Below are positions 7,928 through 17,176 of a DNA stretch of 64,000 nucleotides, one piece after another (within the stretch, counting starts at the first letter, position 1; each line of letters begins with the position of its first letter). The notes under the pieces are model-generated. The model was given only the letters and a program-made list of their open reading frames with translations. It was not told where the DNA came from and did not search any database. Source of the stretch: Pirellulimonas nuda (GTDB lineage Bacteria > Planctomycetota > Planctomycetia > Pirellulales > Lacipirellulaceae); assembly GCF_007750855.1 (NCBI RefSeq), contig NZ_CP036291.1, forward strand, positions 5,864,905-5,928,904. The letters are read 5' to 3'. Both the position numbers and the translations under genes were made by a program.

Positions 7928-9361
7928 ATGCGCACCGCACTCTTCCTAGCAGCACTCCTGCTCGCGCCCCCGGCATTGGCTGGGCCGCCGACGATCGTTG
8001 TCTTCTTCTCGGACGACCACAGCCGGCTCGACTCGTCGGTGTACGGCGCCCGCGACTTGCGGACCCCCAACATGCAGCGGCTGGCCGACGACGGGCTGAC
8101 GTTCAATCGGGCGTTTGTGGCGTCGCCGGCCTGCGCCCCGAGCCGGGCCGCCTTGCTCACCGGCCTGATGCCGGCGCGCAACGGCGCCGAGGAGAACCAT
8201 TCCTACTGCCGCGACGACATCCAGACGCTGCCGGCGTACCTGCACGAGTTGGGGTATGAGGTCGCCGCGTTCGGCAAGGTGTGCCACGGCGCCGACGTTG
8301 AGCGCCGCGGATTTAATCACACCGACAAGAGCCACGCCGCGGCGCGTGTGGCCAAGTACCTCGACCAGCGGACGTCGGAGAAGCCCCTCTGCCTGCTGGT
8401 CGGGACCCACTCGCCCCACGTCCCTTGGCCGGAAGGTTCGGGCTACCGGCCCGGCGAGGTGAACATTCCGCAGACGCACGTCGACACGCCGGCCACGCGG
8501 ATGATGCGCTGCCGGTACTACGAGGACGTGACCCGGGCGGATACCGAGCTGGGAGAGCTGCGCACGCTGGTGGACGAAAGGTTCGGCGAGAACGTGCTGT
8601 TTGCCTACACCAGCGACCACGGCGCCCAGTGGCCGTTTGGCAAGTGGAACCTATACGACGAGGGGACCCGCGTGCCGCTGATCGTCGCCTGGCCCGGCGT
8701 CGTAGCGCCGGGCACACGCACCGACGCGATGGTGAGCTGGATCGACCTGCTGCCGACGCTGGCGGAAGTAGCCGGCGGCACGCCCCCGGCCGAGGGGAAC
8801 CCGGTGGGCATCGACGGCCGGTCGTTCGGCGCCGTGCTGCGGGGCGAGGCCGATCACCTGCGCGACCGCGTCTTCACCACCCACAGCGGCGACGGGCGGA
8901 TGAACGTCTACCCCATCCGCAGCGTCCGCACCGACCGCTGGAAGCTGATCGAGAACCTCCACCCCGAGTTCGCCTACACCACGCACATCGACCTGGCGCA
9001 AGGCAAGGACGGCCTGCTCTACTGGCGCCCCTGGGTCGAGCGTGCCAAGACCGACCCCCACGCGGCCGACGCGGTGCGTCGGTACCACCAGCGGCCGCGC
9101 TGGGAGTTCTACGACCTGGATGCCGATCCGCTGGAGGAGCACAACCTAGCGGACCGCCCCGAGCACGCCGAGCGCATCGGGGGGCTCAAGTCGGAGCTGA
9201 AAGCGTGGATGACGGCCCAGGGGGACCGGGAGACGGTGTTCCGCGAGCCCCGGCTGCTAGCAAACCCGGCCGACTGGGCGCCGGCGCCGCTCGAGGCGCC
9301 CCCCGCTGGCGCCCAGAACAGGCCAGCAGCGGCTCGGAAGCGCCAGACCGCTGGCCGTTAG
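7928..9361 (+). CDS. secreted sulfatase (formylglycine-dependent)
   Basis: A 477-residue type I sulfatase with a signal peptide (MRTALFLAALLLAPPALAG). The N-terminal metal site reads FFSDDHSRLD, and the modification motif CxPSR is present as CAPSRAALLTG with Cys69 as the future formylglycine. The downstream Asp-His metal motif is YTSDHGAQWPFGKWNLYDEG and is typical. Sulfatases remove sulfate esters or sulfamates from glycans; planctomycetes carry many for algal and animal sulfated polysaccharides. The fold and the C terminus (LYDEGTRVPLIVAWPG, then YDLDADPLEEHNLAD) suggest the heparan N-sulfatase-like group. The ATG at 7928 is chosen because it begins the signal peptide. No neighbouring polysaccharide-degrading gene is seen, so the substrate cannot be inferred from context. 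Confidence 0.88.
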   Translation: MRTALFLAALLLAPPALAGPPTIVVFFSDDHSRLDSSVYGARDLRTPNMQRLADDGLTFNRAFVASPACAPSRAALLTGLMPARNGAEENHSYCRDDIQTLPAYLHELGYEVAAFGKVCHGADVERRGFNHTDKSHAAARVAKYLDQRTSEKPLCLLVGTHSPHVPWPEGSGYRPGEVNIPQTHVDTPATRMMRCRYYEDVTRADTELGELRTLVDERFGENVLFAYTSDHGAQWPFGKWNLYDEGTRVPLIVAWPGVVAPGTRTDAMVSWIDLLPTLAEVAGGTPPAEGNPVGIDGRSFGAVLRGEADHLRDRVFTTHSGDGRMNVYPIRSVRTDRWKLIENLHPEFAYTTHIDLAQGKDGLLYWRPWVERAKTDPHAADAVRRYHQRPRWEFYDLDADPLEEHNLADRPEHAERIGGLKSELKAWMTAQGDRETVFREPRLLANPADWAPAPLEAPPAGAQNRPAAARKRQTAGR

Positions 9362-9445
9362 TTTTGCGCTCCCTGGAGGGCAGGGCGCAACAAGCTGCCG
9401 GATCGCCGTAGACGCCGCGCGAGGCTGGCCGCTACCCTCCGCGCG

Positions 9446-10255
9446 ATGACCGGCCCGCGGCGAGCACCGATTGATCTCCCCCCGGCCATGCGTGTGGCCC
9501 TGCGCGGCGACGCGCGCGACGCGTCGTTCGGCCCGGCCCTGCTGTGCGTGGCCCAGAGCCGTGAGGCGGGCCGCATCCAGTTCGTCGACGACCCCGGCGC
9601 GGCCGAGCTTTGCCTCTGGTTCCGCGACCGCCCAGAACGCCACGCCGGCGATGGGCCACGAGAGTCGGCCGGGGCGGCAGAGACGGTCGCGGTGTTGGGC
9701 AGTTGGTGCGAGGGCGAGACACGCACCGGCCGGCCGACCGAGGGGGTCGAGCGGGTCTACTGGTACGACTTTCCTGCCTGGTGGCGTGCACGCGAGCCCC
9801 ACGCGGCCGGCACGATCCCGCTGGCCGCCAGACCGACCGCCGCGGTCCCCGCAGCGGGGCACGTTGAGGTGGCCGCCCCCGACCGGGCGTCGGCCGCCGC
9901 GGTAATCGACACTTTAGAAGACGCCGGCCGGGCCGCCGTGTGGCGCAGGCCGCACCAGGCGGCGGTGCTTGCTACCCGCCCCACGGCCGGGGTGTGGGTG
10001 GGCGGGCAGCTCGACGGCCGCGAGGCCGCCCTGCTGTGTGACTTCGCGTCCCGGTTCCGCGCGCGGGGCCTGCCGCTGGCGGTGCTGCTGGACTTCCCGC
10101 GTCTCGACTCGTGGCGTGCCGCCCACGACATGGGCGCCACCAGCACGCTCGGCAAGCCGTGGCAAGCCGAGGCGCTGTTGTTGGCCCTCGCGCCCACGGC
10201 CGTGCCGGCCAGGGCCGACAACGCCGCTATTGCGCCCAGACGCATCGCCGCCTAG
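9446..10255 (+). CDS. conserved-looking hypothetical protein with degenerate receiver-like C terminus
   Basis: A 269-residue protein not recognised as a characterised family. The C-terminal half contains VWVGGQLDGREAALLCDFAS and later LPLAVLLDFPRLDSWRAAHD followed by MGATSTLGKPW. This pattern of a beta strand, a helix and a late GxxxxLxKPW recalls a response-regulator receiver fold whose phosphorylated Asp region is not conserved; that is an inference from pattern only. No signal peptide or membrane segment is seen, so it is probably cytoplasmic. It converges on the SHD1 protein gene, with a strong hairpin between them. Confidence 0.55.
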   Translation: MTGPRRAPIDLPPAMRVALRGDARDASFGPALLCVAQSREAGRIQFVDDPGAAELCLWFRDRPERHAGDGPRESAGAAETVAVLGSWCEGETRTGRPTEGVERVYWYDFPAWWRAREPHAAGTIPLAARPTAAVPAAGHVEVAAPDRASAAAVIDTLEDAGRAAVWRRPHQAAVLATRPTAGVWVGGQLDGREAALLCDFASRFRARGLPLAVLLDFPRLDSWRAAHDMGATSTLGKPWQAEALLLALAPTAVPARADNAAIAPRRIAA

Positions 10256-10308
10256 GGGCATCGCCACCTGGTGCAGTGCCGCACTAGAAGGCGTAGCAAC
10301 CTAATCCA

Positions 10309-10356
10309 AACGGGTGGCGGGGGCTTCCGCTGCGCGGTGCGTCCCCGCCACCCGTT
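10309..10356. terminator. bidirectional hairpin between convergent genes
   Basis: A perfect 14-bp stem (AACGGGTGGCGGGG at 10309-10322 with its reverse complement at 10343-10356) encloses a 20-base loop. It lies between the stop of the gene ending at 10255 and the stop of the convergent gene ending at 10418. There is no long T run, but position and stem strength fit a shared transcription end. Confidence 0.6.
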
Positions 10357-10417
10357 GGTGGCTCCCCTGGTGCATTCCCGGTGCATTCCCGCCGCCCGGG
10401 TTTGCGCGTGGCCTGCC

Positions 10418-11737
10418 CTACCGCGACGCGGTACGGGTTAGCTGCTGCTGGGTGCGGGCCGAGGCCTGCCGGTTCACGAACTCAAGGTCGCTCGCGCACA
10501 GGCGGGTCATGGGCACCGTGGCGGTGCGGCCGTTGGCCTTGGCCAGACGGACGAACCCGTCGCCGACCGCCAGCAGGCGGCCTTCGCAGCTATAGACGCC
10601 CGAGTTGTCGCTCCACTGCCGCATCTCGGGGCTCTCGAACCCGCCCGGCTGCTCCAGGATGCTGAAGAAGTCGTCGAGGCCCGAATCGGTCCCTTCGTCG
10701 CCGGCCGGCTCGTCGGCGGGGCCGAACAGGTCTTCCTCGGCGGCGGGCTCGTCCTTCGGAGCGGGCTCATCGGCCGGGGCGCCGAACAGATCATCTCCCA
10801 TCGGCGCCTCTTCGACGGCCGGTTCTTCGGCGGGAGCGCCAAACAGGTCTTCTCCCATCGGCGCGTCTTCCGTGGCAGGCTCGTCGGCCGGGGCGCCGAA
10901 CAAGTCGTCTCCCATCGGCGGCTCTTCCGTGGCCGGCTCTTCAGCCGGGGCGCCGAACAGATCGTCACCCATCGGCGCCTCTACGGCGGCCGGCTCTTCG
11001 GCGGGAGCGCCAAACAGGTCGTCTTCCATCGGCGCGTCTTCAACGGCCGGCTCCTGCATCGGCGCGGGCTCTTCGGCCGGGGCGCCGAACAGGTCGTCTT
11101 CTACCGCCGGCGGCTCGGTTTCCATCGGCGCCGGCGGCTCCTCGGCGGGGGCGCCAAACAGGTCGGCGCCGGTGTCGGGCGCGGCGGGCTCTTCGGCGGG
11201 GGCGCCGAACAAGTCGTCGGCCGGCGCGGCGGGCTCAACAGGCGCCGGCGCAGGGGCCGGAGCGGGAGCGGGGTCTGGAGCGGGCGCCGGGGCGGGTTCG
11301 GGGAACAGCGGCTCGGGCGCCGGCAGGGGCGCGGGGTCGTCGCTGGGGGATTCGTCCATCGGCTCGTCGACGGGCGACGGCGCCGGCGGGAGGCTGGGCG
11401 CGGGCTCGAGCGCTTCTTCGGAGGACGGCTTGGCCGCCCGGGTCGGCTCGGCCGGCGTCGGCGCCATCGGGGCCGCGTCCATCGAGTGCGACTCGGTCAC
11501 CGTGGCGCCGCAACCGCAGTCGCTGAACGATTCGCTCACCACCACGGCGCCGCAGGGCGCCGGCTCGCAGCAAACCGGTTCACAGCAGGAGGTCTCGTAG
11601 ACCACCGTCTCGCAGCACACCGGCGCCGGGCAGCAGACCGGTTGGGGGCGTCCACAGAACTGGCCCGCCATGGCGGAATTGATACACAGGCTGAAAGACA
11701 GCGCGACGGCAAGCGCTTTGCTAAATACGCGTGGCAT
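10418..11737 (-). CDS. secreted protein with nine LFGAPAEEP repeats and C-terminal SHD1 domain
   Basis: A 439-residue exported protein. After a signal peptide (MPRVFSKALAVALSFSLCIN, then SAMAG) comes a Cys-rich segment (CCEPVCCEP), then a Pro/Ala-rich acidic region with nine copies of DLFGAPAEEP or DLFGAPADEP (the last shortened to DLFGPADEP). The C-terminal 65 residues (MRQWSDNSGVYSCEGRLLAV onward, ending TVPMTRLCASDLEFVNRQ) match SLA1 homology domain 1 (SHD1), common in planctomycete secreted proteins and presumed to mediate protein binding. The start at 11737 begins the signal peptide; the longer frame extends into untranslated DNA. Function is unknown; the layout suggests a wall- or surface-associated adaptor with a disordered spacer. 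Confidence 0.72.
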   Translation of the reverse strand: MPRVFSKALAVALSFSLCINSAMAGQFCGRPQPVCCPAPVCCETVVYETSCCEPVCCEPAPCGAVVVSESFSDCGCGATVTESHSMDAAPMAPTPAEPTRAAKPSSEEALEPAPSLPPAPSPVDEPMDESPSDDPAPLPAPEPLFPEPAPAPAPDPAPAPAPAPAPVEPAAPADDLFGAPAEEPAAPDTGADLFGAPAEEPPAPMETEPPAVEDDLFGAPAEEPAPMQEPAVEDAPMEDDLFGAPAEEPAAVEAPMGDDLFGAPAEEPATEEPPMGDDLFGAPADEPATEDAPMGEDLFGAPAEEPAVEEAPMGDDLFGAPADEPAPKDEPAAEEDLFGPADEPAGDEGTDSGLDDFFSILEQPGGFESPEMRQWSDNSGVYSCEGRLLAVGDGFVRLAKANGRTATVPMTRLCASDLEFVNRQASARTQQQLTRTASR

Positions 11738-11956
11738 GCGGGGGCTCCAATGAGAAACGGTTGGACGACCGCCGGCGCGATTTGCGGCCGGGGGGATTCG
11801 GACGGGCGGCGAGACTTCTCGACAAGCGGGCAAGTCCCGAGGCTTTATGCTACTTGCCCCCCTCCGGCGGAGCAACGATCGCCGCCGCAGAATCGCCCCC
11901 GTGGGGCGGCCGCATACCCGTCACAACCCCCCGGCCTCGCGGCCCCCCGTAGGGGC

Positions 11957-12745
11957 TCACAGCCCCCAGGGGGAGAGCTCCAGCCCGTACTTCGACCCCA
12001 GCGAGGCGGCCGCGGCGTCGTTCTTCAGCCGCACGTACTCGGCCTCCTTGCGGTGGTGCTCTTCGGCCCGGCTCCAGTCTTCGCGGCGGTAGAGGGCGGG
12101 GTCCTCGGGCGTGATGCCCGAAACCAGGGTGACCGCCCGCTCGTACAGGGCGACCCCGTGGTGGAACCATACGGCGACCCGCCGAGCGGTTTCCACGGCC
12201 TGGGGGTCGACCTCCTCGGAGTCGAGGGCCTCGATCGAACGCCGGCCGTAGTGGCACGCGCGGCGACGCAGCTCGAGCATCCGCGCGGCGTACTGGCCGC
12301 CGATCGCCGGCTCGACGCCGTTGTGGACCGCGGAGACCTCTTGGATGACCTCATGGACCCGGGCCCAGTACTCGGCGGTGCGTTGACGGCGCACCTCGAA
12401 CATGGGCTCCGCGGCGATGTCCATCGTCTCGGCGGCGCCGCCGCGGACCGCCTTGGCGAGCGAGTCGGCTTCTTCGCGGAGCTGGTCGATCTCGTCGCGC
12501 AACGACGCCTGCTTCTCTTCCAGCGGCGCTTGAGCATCGAGCACGTGTTGGGGAGTCGCGGGACGCCAGTCTTCGGGGATGTGCTCCAGCAGGCGGCCCT
12601 CGTCCAGCGCCGTGTAGGCGGCGTCCTGCAGGTCCATCCCTACGTACTGGCTGCCGATAACGATCCCCGCGGTCGCCGCCGCGATGCAACCCACGAACTG
12701 CAACGACGACACGCCGGGGCGCCCGGCGCGATTGAATGTAAACAT
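11957..12745 (-). CDS. hypothetical protein with one membrane segment and coiled coil
   Basis: A 262-residue protein starting MFTFNRAGRPGVSS, then a single hydrophobic segment (LQFVGCIAAATAGIVIGSQY) at about residues 15-38. Residues about 70-105 (LEEKQASLRDEIDQLREEAD) form a probable coiled coil. The rest is charged and helical. The ATG at 12745 is preferred because GGGGA lies nine bases upstream; another in-frame ATG 15 bases earlier has no such site. The topology predicts a membrane anchor with the large part outside the cytoplasm or in it, which cannot be decided here. No family is recognised; similar short proteins accompany cell-envelope genes in planctomycetes, but that is a loose impression. 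Confidence 0.6.
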   Translation of the reverse strand: MFTFNRAGRPGVSSLQFVGCIAAATAGIVIGSQYVGMDLQDAAYTALDEGRLLEHIPEDWRPATPQHVLDAQAPLEEKQASLRDEIDQLREEADSLAKAVRGGAAETMDIAAEPMFEVRRQRTAEYWARVHEVIQEVSAVHNGVEPAIGGQYAARMLELRRRACHYGRRSIEALDSEEVDPQAVETARRVAVWFHHGVALYERAVTLVSGITPEDPALYRREDWSRAEEHHRKEAEYVRLKNDAAAASLGSKYGLELSPWGL

Positions 12746-13028
12746 GCTTCGAGTCCCCATCGGCTGGCTGTTTCGGGCGACGCCCGCGGTGCGCGGCGCT
12801 TCGCCCAAGAAAAGCCTAGTTCACGGTTGCCGGAAAACCGCAACCGAAGCCAATGAGAAACCGCGGACAATCGCGCCGGTGGTAACGGATGGGAGGGCAC
12901 GCCCCGGCGCCCGCCAACAAACGCACGACCGCCCATAGAGCCGGGAGCGTCAGCGCCCGGAGGGACGAGTCGCGGATACCGTCGCATTGCGCCGCCCCAG
13001 CCCAACCCGACCCAACCCAAGCCGCCCC
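12746..13028. other. intergenic region, nothing recognised
   Basis: This separates the membrane/coiled-coil gene from typA, which is transcribed in the same direction. The sequence directly after the typA stop repeats the words CCCAACCCGA and CCCAACCCAA, a short pyrimidine-rich tandem. No gene or clear terminator is seen. Confidence 0.35.
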
Positions 13029-14906
13029 CTACACGGCGGCGGCAGACGCCTCGCGGCGGGCGACGCGTTTGCGGTCGGTCTCCTTGAGCATGATCTTCCG
13101 CAGGCGGATGGGGCCCGGGGTGACCTCTAGCAGCTCGTCGTCGCCGATGTACTCCAGGCTGGCCTCGAGCGACATCCGCCGCACGGGGCGGACCTGGGAG
13201 TTATCGTCCTTGCCCGACGCGCGCATGTTGGTGAGCTTCTTGCCGCGGACGACGTTCACGATTAGGTCGGAACTCTTGCAGTGCTCGCCCACGACCTGCC
13301 CCTCGTACACCTCGTCCCCCGGCTCGACAAAGAACGTGCCGCGGTCGTCCAGCCCGTCCAGGGCGTAGGCGGTGACCATGCCCGGCTCGTTGGCGATCAG
13401 CACGCCGTTGGAGCGTTGCGGCAGCGCCCCGCGGATCGGCTCGTAGCCCAGCACGGTGTGGTGGACGATGGCGTTGCCCATGGTGGCGGTGAGCATCCGG
13501 CTCCGCAGCCCGATGAGCGCCCGGGCCGGGATGGAGAACTCCAGGTGCACAAAGCCGCTGGTCCCCGACTTGTGCCCCATCTTCAGCAGTTGGGCCCGGC
13601 GGTCCCCCACCAGCGCCATCACCGCGTTCTGGTGCTCCTCGGGGACGTCCACCACCAGCAGCTCGATCGGCTCGAGCCGCTTGCCGTCTTCGTCTTCGTG
13701 GAACACCACCTGCGGCTTGCCGACGCACAGCTCGAACCCCTCGCGGCGGAGGTTCTCGATCAGGATGCCCAGGTGCATCAGGCCGCGGCCCGAGACGCGG
13801 AACTGCTCCATCGTTTCGCCCGGCTCTACCTTGAGGGCGACGTTCGAACGCAGCTCCTTCTGCAGCCGGTCGCCGATCTGCCGGCTGGTGAGGAACTTCC
13901 CTTCGCGTCCGACCAGCGGGCCGTCGTTCACGCGGAAGGTCATGTGCAGCGTCGGCTCGTCGATGTGGATCGGCGGGAGCGCCACGGGGGCTTCTAGGTC
14001 GGCCAGCGTGTCGCCGATGTTCACGGGGTCGAGCCCCACCACGGCGCACAGGTCGCCCGCCTCGACGTGGTCCGCCGGGACGCGGTCGAGCCCCTCGAAG
14101 GTGAACAACTGTGAGATCTGTTGGTCGCGTCCGACGCCGTGGCGGTCGATCACCCGCACCCGCTGGCGGTTCTTGAGCGTGCCGGCAAAGACGCGCCCGA
14201 TGGCGATCCGGCCCACGTACTCGGAGAAGTCGATCGTGGTCACCAGCATCTGCACCGGCGCGGCGGGGTCCACCTCCGGCGCGGGGACGTGCTCGATGAT
14301 CGTTTCTAGGATGGGGCGGATGTTGGTCCCGCGGTCCCCCACGGTGTGCGACGCCCAGCCCTGCTTGGCGGAGGCGAACACCACCGGGAAGTCGAGCGTC
14401 TTGTCGTCGGCGCCCAGGTCGATCAGCAGGTCGAACACCTCGGTCAGCACCTCGTCCGGCCGGGCGTCGGGGCGGTCGACCTTGTTCACCACCACGATCG
14501 GACGCAGCCCGAGCGCCAGCGCCTTTTGAAGCACAAACCGCGTCTGCGGCATCGGCCCCTCGTAGGCGTCTACCAGCAGCAGGCAGCCGTCGGCCATCAT
14601 CAGCACGCGTTCGACCTCGCCGCCGAAGTCGGCGTGGCCCGGGGTGTCGATCAGGTTCACCCGGTACTCCAGGCCCCCCGTCTCGAACCGCACCGCGCAG
14701 TTCTTGCTGAAGATGGTGATGCCGCGTTCCCGCTCCAGGTCGTTCGAGTCGAACACCAGGCCGTGCTGCCCGCCGGCCAGCTTATCGAGCTGCTCGGTGC
14801 GGTACTTGCCGATCTGGTAGAGGATGCAGTCGACCATGGTGGTCTTGCCGTGGTCGACGTGCGCAATGATCGCGACGTTGCGGGTCTGGAGCGATTCCGC
14901 GGGCAT
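13029..14906 (-). CDS. typA: GTP-binding ribosome-associated protein TypA/BipA
   Basis: A 625-residue translational GTPase close to the usual TypA length (about 605-620). The G1 motif is [11 protein letters not shown] near residue 15, G2/G3 are [12 protein letters not shown] and [14 protein letters not shown], and G4 is [15 protein letters not shown]. Later domains include the TypA-typical [20 protein letters not shown] and [18 protein letters not shown]. The protein acts on the ribosome in large-subunit assembly and stress adaptation. The ATG at 14906 is chosen from the family N terminus ([20 protein letters not shown]); longer in-frame extensions are Pro/Arg-rich and not family-like. No strong ribosome binding site is seen. 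It is divergent from the PAS-GAF-REC gene. Confidence 0.93.
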   Translation of the reverse strand: MPAESLQTRNVAIIAHVDHGKTTMVDCILYQIGKYRTEQLDKLAGGQHGLVFDSNDLERERGITIFSKNCAVRFETGGLEYRVNLIDTPGHADFGGEVERVLMMADGCLLLVDAYEGPMPQTRFVLQKALALGLRPIVVVNKVDRPDARPDEVLTEVFDLLIDLGADDKTLDFPVVFASAKQGWASHTVGDRGTNIRPILETIIEHVPAPEVDPAAPVQMLVTTIDFSEYVGRIAIGRVFAGTLKNRQRVRVIDRHGVGRDQQISQLFTFEGLDRVPADHVEAGDLCAVVGLDPVNIGDTLADLEAPVALPPIHIDEPTLHMTFRVNDGPLVGREGKFLTSRQIGDRLQKELRSNVALKVEPGETMEQFRVSGRGLMHLGILIENLRREGFELCVGKPQVVFHEDEDGKRLEPIELLVVDVPEEHQNAVMALVGDRRAQLLKMGHKSGTSGFVHLEFSIPARALIGLRSRMLTATMGNAIVHHTVLGYEPIRGALPQRSNGVLIANEPGMVTAYALDGLDDRGTFFVEPGDEVYEGQVVGEHCKSSDLIVNVVRGKKLTNMRASGKDDNSQVRPVRRMSLEASLEYIGDDELLEVTPGPIRLRKIMLKETDRKRVARREASAAAV

Positions 14907-15358
14907 AGGAGGGGACGCGTCCTGGGGCAGACGCGGGTTCGAGGCTACGGCGAAGGGGGGCGGACGGGGCGGGCGATAAGGCGGAAAAACCGCCGGGGCG
15001 GGCCCCGTTAGTGTATCGCCCCGGCTGCTTGCGGTCACTCCCATCTGGCGGCCGCCCCGCCCGGCGTACGGGGGCTTCCGGACGCCCCGATCGTGCCTAC
15101 TCCACCGCCTGAAGGGGCCGCCAAAGCGCCCGAAACAGGGCGCCCGCAAGGTCGCACAAGAGTTGGACGATGTGCCGATCCGAAGATAAATACGGGCTTT
15201 GGCAACACTTGGCTGTTGTTGTGGCGCGCAAGCAAACCTATACTTCGTAGAGATTGGGCACGCTGAATGCTGGCTAGCGCCGGCGCGTCGCCCCCTTAGG
15301 TGCGGAAGCACGGGATGGCCCCCAGAAATCCTTCACGGGGCCGCTCCCGGACGGAGCG
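14907..15358. other. divergent promoter region between typA and sensor gene
   Basis: This 452-base stretch has no convincing gene. Its right part holds a good sigma70-type promoter for the plus-strand sensor gene (listed separately). The typA side shows no confident hexamers. Confidence 0.5.
15216..15244 (+). promoter_or_regulatory. sigma70-type promoter TTGTTG-N17-TATACT
   Basis: The -35 hexamer TTGTTG (15216-15221) and the -10 hexamer TATACT (15239-15244) are separated by exactly 17 bases, on the plus strand. Transcription would start near 15251, giving a leader of about 108 bases before the TTG start of the PAS-GAF-REC gene. AT-rich hexamers are unusual in this GC-rich window, which makes chance less likely. 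Confidence 0.6.
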
Positions 15359-17164
15359 TTGAACGCGTTGTCCGAGCCAACAGCCACGCAAGAAGCAGAA
15401 CCGGCAGCGTCTCCCCCCGCCGCCCCCCCTCCCCCCTCTGGGCGCAAGGTCCTCTGCCTCAGCGGTCCCAACGACGGCGACGCCGACCTCGTGCGACGCC
15501 TGGGCGAAGGGGTCGAGGTAGTCACCGTCTCCTCCCCCGTACGCGCCCTGGCCTGCCTGGCGCGCGGCGAGTTCACCGGCATCTACGCAGACGCCGCCCA
15601 CTTCGCCCAGGCCGCCGACGCCGGGCGGCTGGTCCAGAACGAACAAATCCTGCAGGCCATGCCGGACGGCGTCGTGCTGCTCTCCGCGGACAACACCGTG
15701 CTGTGGGGCAACGGGCGCCTGAAGCAGTGGAGCAACGTCGATCAGGTCATCGGCCGCAACTTCTATCAGATCTTGGACAACCCAGAGATCCTCGGCCCCG
15801 AGTTCTGTCCGTTCAGCACCGCGCTTGCCAACCGCCAGGCCAGCGCCTCGACGCTTCGCTGCGAAGACGGCCGGCACTTCCGCGTTCACGCCGCGCCGGT
15901 GTTTGAGGGAGACCAGCCCCCGCAGCACCTGGTGGTGACCATCCGCGACGTCACCCAAGAGGTGCAGCAGCAGCAGAAGCTGGCCGCGATCCACCAGGCC
16001 GGCATCGAGCTGGCCGACCTCACCACCGACGAGGTCGCCGCGCTAACCGTCGACGAGCGGATCGAGCTGCTCAAGAGCAACATCCTCCACTTTACCAAAG
16101 ACGTGCTGCACTACGACGTGATCGAAGTGCGGATGCTCGAACAAAGCACCGGCGAGCTGATGCCGCTGCTGGCCGTGGGGATCAAGCCCGAGGCCGAACG
16201 ACGCAAGCTGTACGCCGAGGCGGAGGGGAACGGCGTCACTGGCTTCGTGGCCGCCACGGGCCAGAGCTACATCTGCGGAGACACCAGCGGCGACCCCATC
16301 TACATCGAGGGCGCCCAGGACGCACGCAGCTCGCTCACCGTGCCGCTGCTGCTGCACGACCAGGTGTTCGGCACCTTCAACGTCGAGAGCCCCGACCCCG
16401 GCGCCTTCGGCGAGGGGGACCTGCAGTTCCTCGAGCTGTTCTGCCGCGACCTGGCGGTCGCCATCAACACGCTCGACCTGCTCGCCGCGGAGAAGGCGAC
16501 CACCGCCGCGGCCAGCGTCGAGGCCATCCACAGCGCCGTGGCGGTGCCGGTAGACGAGATCCTGAACGACGCGGTCGGCGTGATGGAACGCTACATCGGC
16601 CACGAGCCAGACGTGGTTGAGCGGCTGCACCGCGTGCTGCGCAACGCCCGCGACATCAAGCAGGTGATCCAGAAGATCGGCCAGACTATGGCGCCGGTAG
16701 AGGCCCGCCCGCAGTGCGTGCGGATCGAGCCCCGCCCCGCGCTGGTCGGAAAGCACATCTTGGTGGTCGACGCGGACGACACGGTCCGCGGCGCCGCCCA
16801 CTCGCTGCTCGAGCGGTACCACTGCAACGTAGAGACCGCCCACGACGGCAAAGAGGCCATCGCGATGTTCCGCAGCTTCAGCCAGCCGGGCGCCCAGGGG
16901 GGGCAGTACGACGCGGTCATCGCAGACATCCGCATGCCGGACATGAACGGCTACGAGCTCATGCTAGAGCTGCAGAAGTTCACCCCGCACGTGCCGCTGA
17001 TCCTGATGACCGGCTTCGGCTACGACCCGGGGCACTCGATCGTCAAGGCGCGCCAGGCCGGGCTCAAAGAAGTCCTCTACAAGCCGTTCCGCCTCGATCA
17101 GTTGCTGGAAACCGTCGAACGGCAGATCGACGAGAGCCAAGCCGAGCCGGGCCAGAACGCTTAA
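15359..17164 (+). CDS. PAS-GAF-receiver signalling protein without kinase domain
   Basis: A 601-residue protein. Residues about 28-95 resemble a partial receiver fold; 96-205 form a PAS domain (MPDGVVLLSADNTVLWGNGR onward); 220-375 a GAF domain (SLTVPLLLHDQVFGTFNVES); 460-595 a canonical receiver (ILVVDADDTVRGAAHSLLE) with phospho-acceptor Asp523 in VIADIRMPDMNG, Thr in LMTGFG and Lys in YKPF. No histidine kinase or DNA-binding output is present, so it probably links a redox or ligand signal to a partner kinase. The start is TTG at 15359: GGAG is five bases upstream and no in-frame ATG fits. Thirteen bases separate it from the metallophosphoesterase gene, suggesting an operon. Confidence 0.78.
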   Translation: MNALSEPTATQEAEPAASPPAAPPPPSGRKVLCLSGPNDGDADLVRRLGEGVEVVTVSSPVRALACLARGEFTGIYADAAHFAQAADAGRLVQNEQILQAMPDGVVLLSADNTVLWGNGRLKQWSNVDQVIGRNFYQILDNPEILGPEFCPFSTALANRQASASTLRCEDGRHFRVHAAPVFEGDQPPQHLVVTIRDVTQEVQQQQKLAAIHQAGIELADLTTDEVAALTVDERIELLKSNILHFTKDVLHYDVIEVRMLEQSTGELMPLLAVGIKPEAERRKLYAEAEGNGVTGFVAATGQSYICGDTSGDPIYIEGAQDARSSLTVPLLLHDQVFGTFNVESPDPGAFGEGDLQFLELFCRDLAVAINTLDLLAAEKATTAAASVEAIHSAVAVPVDEILNDAVGVMERYIGHEPDVVERLHRVLRNARDIKQVIQKIGQTMAPVEARPQCVRIEPRPALVGKHILVVDADDTVRGAAHSLLERYHCNVETAHDGKEAIAMFRSFSQPGAQGGQYDAVIADIRMPDMNGYELMLELQKFTPHVPLILMTGFGYDPGHSIVKARQAGLKEVLYKPFRLDQLLETVERQIDESQAEPGQNA

Positions 17165-17176
17165 GCGGCTCCCGTT

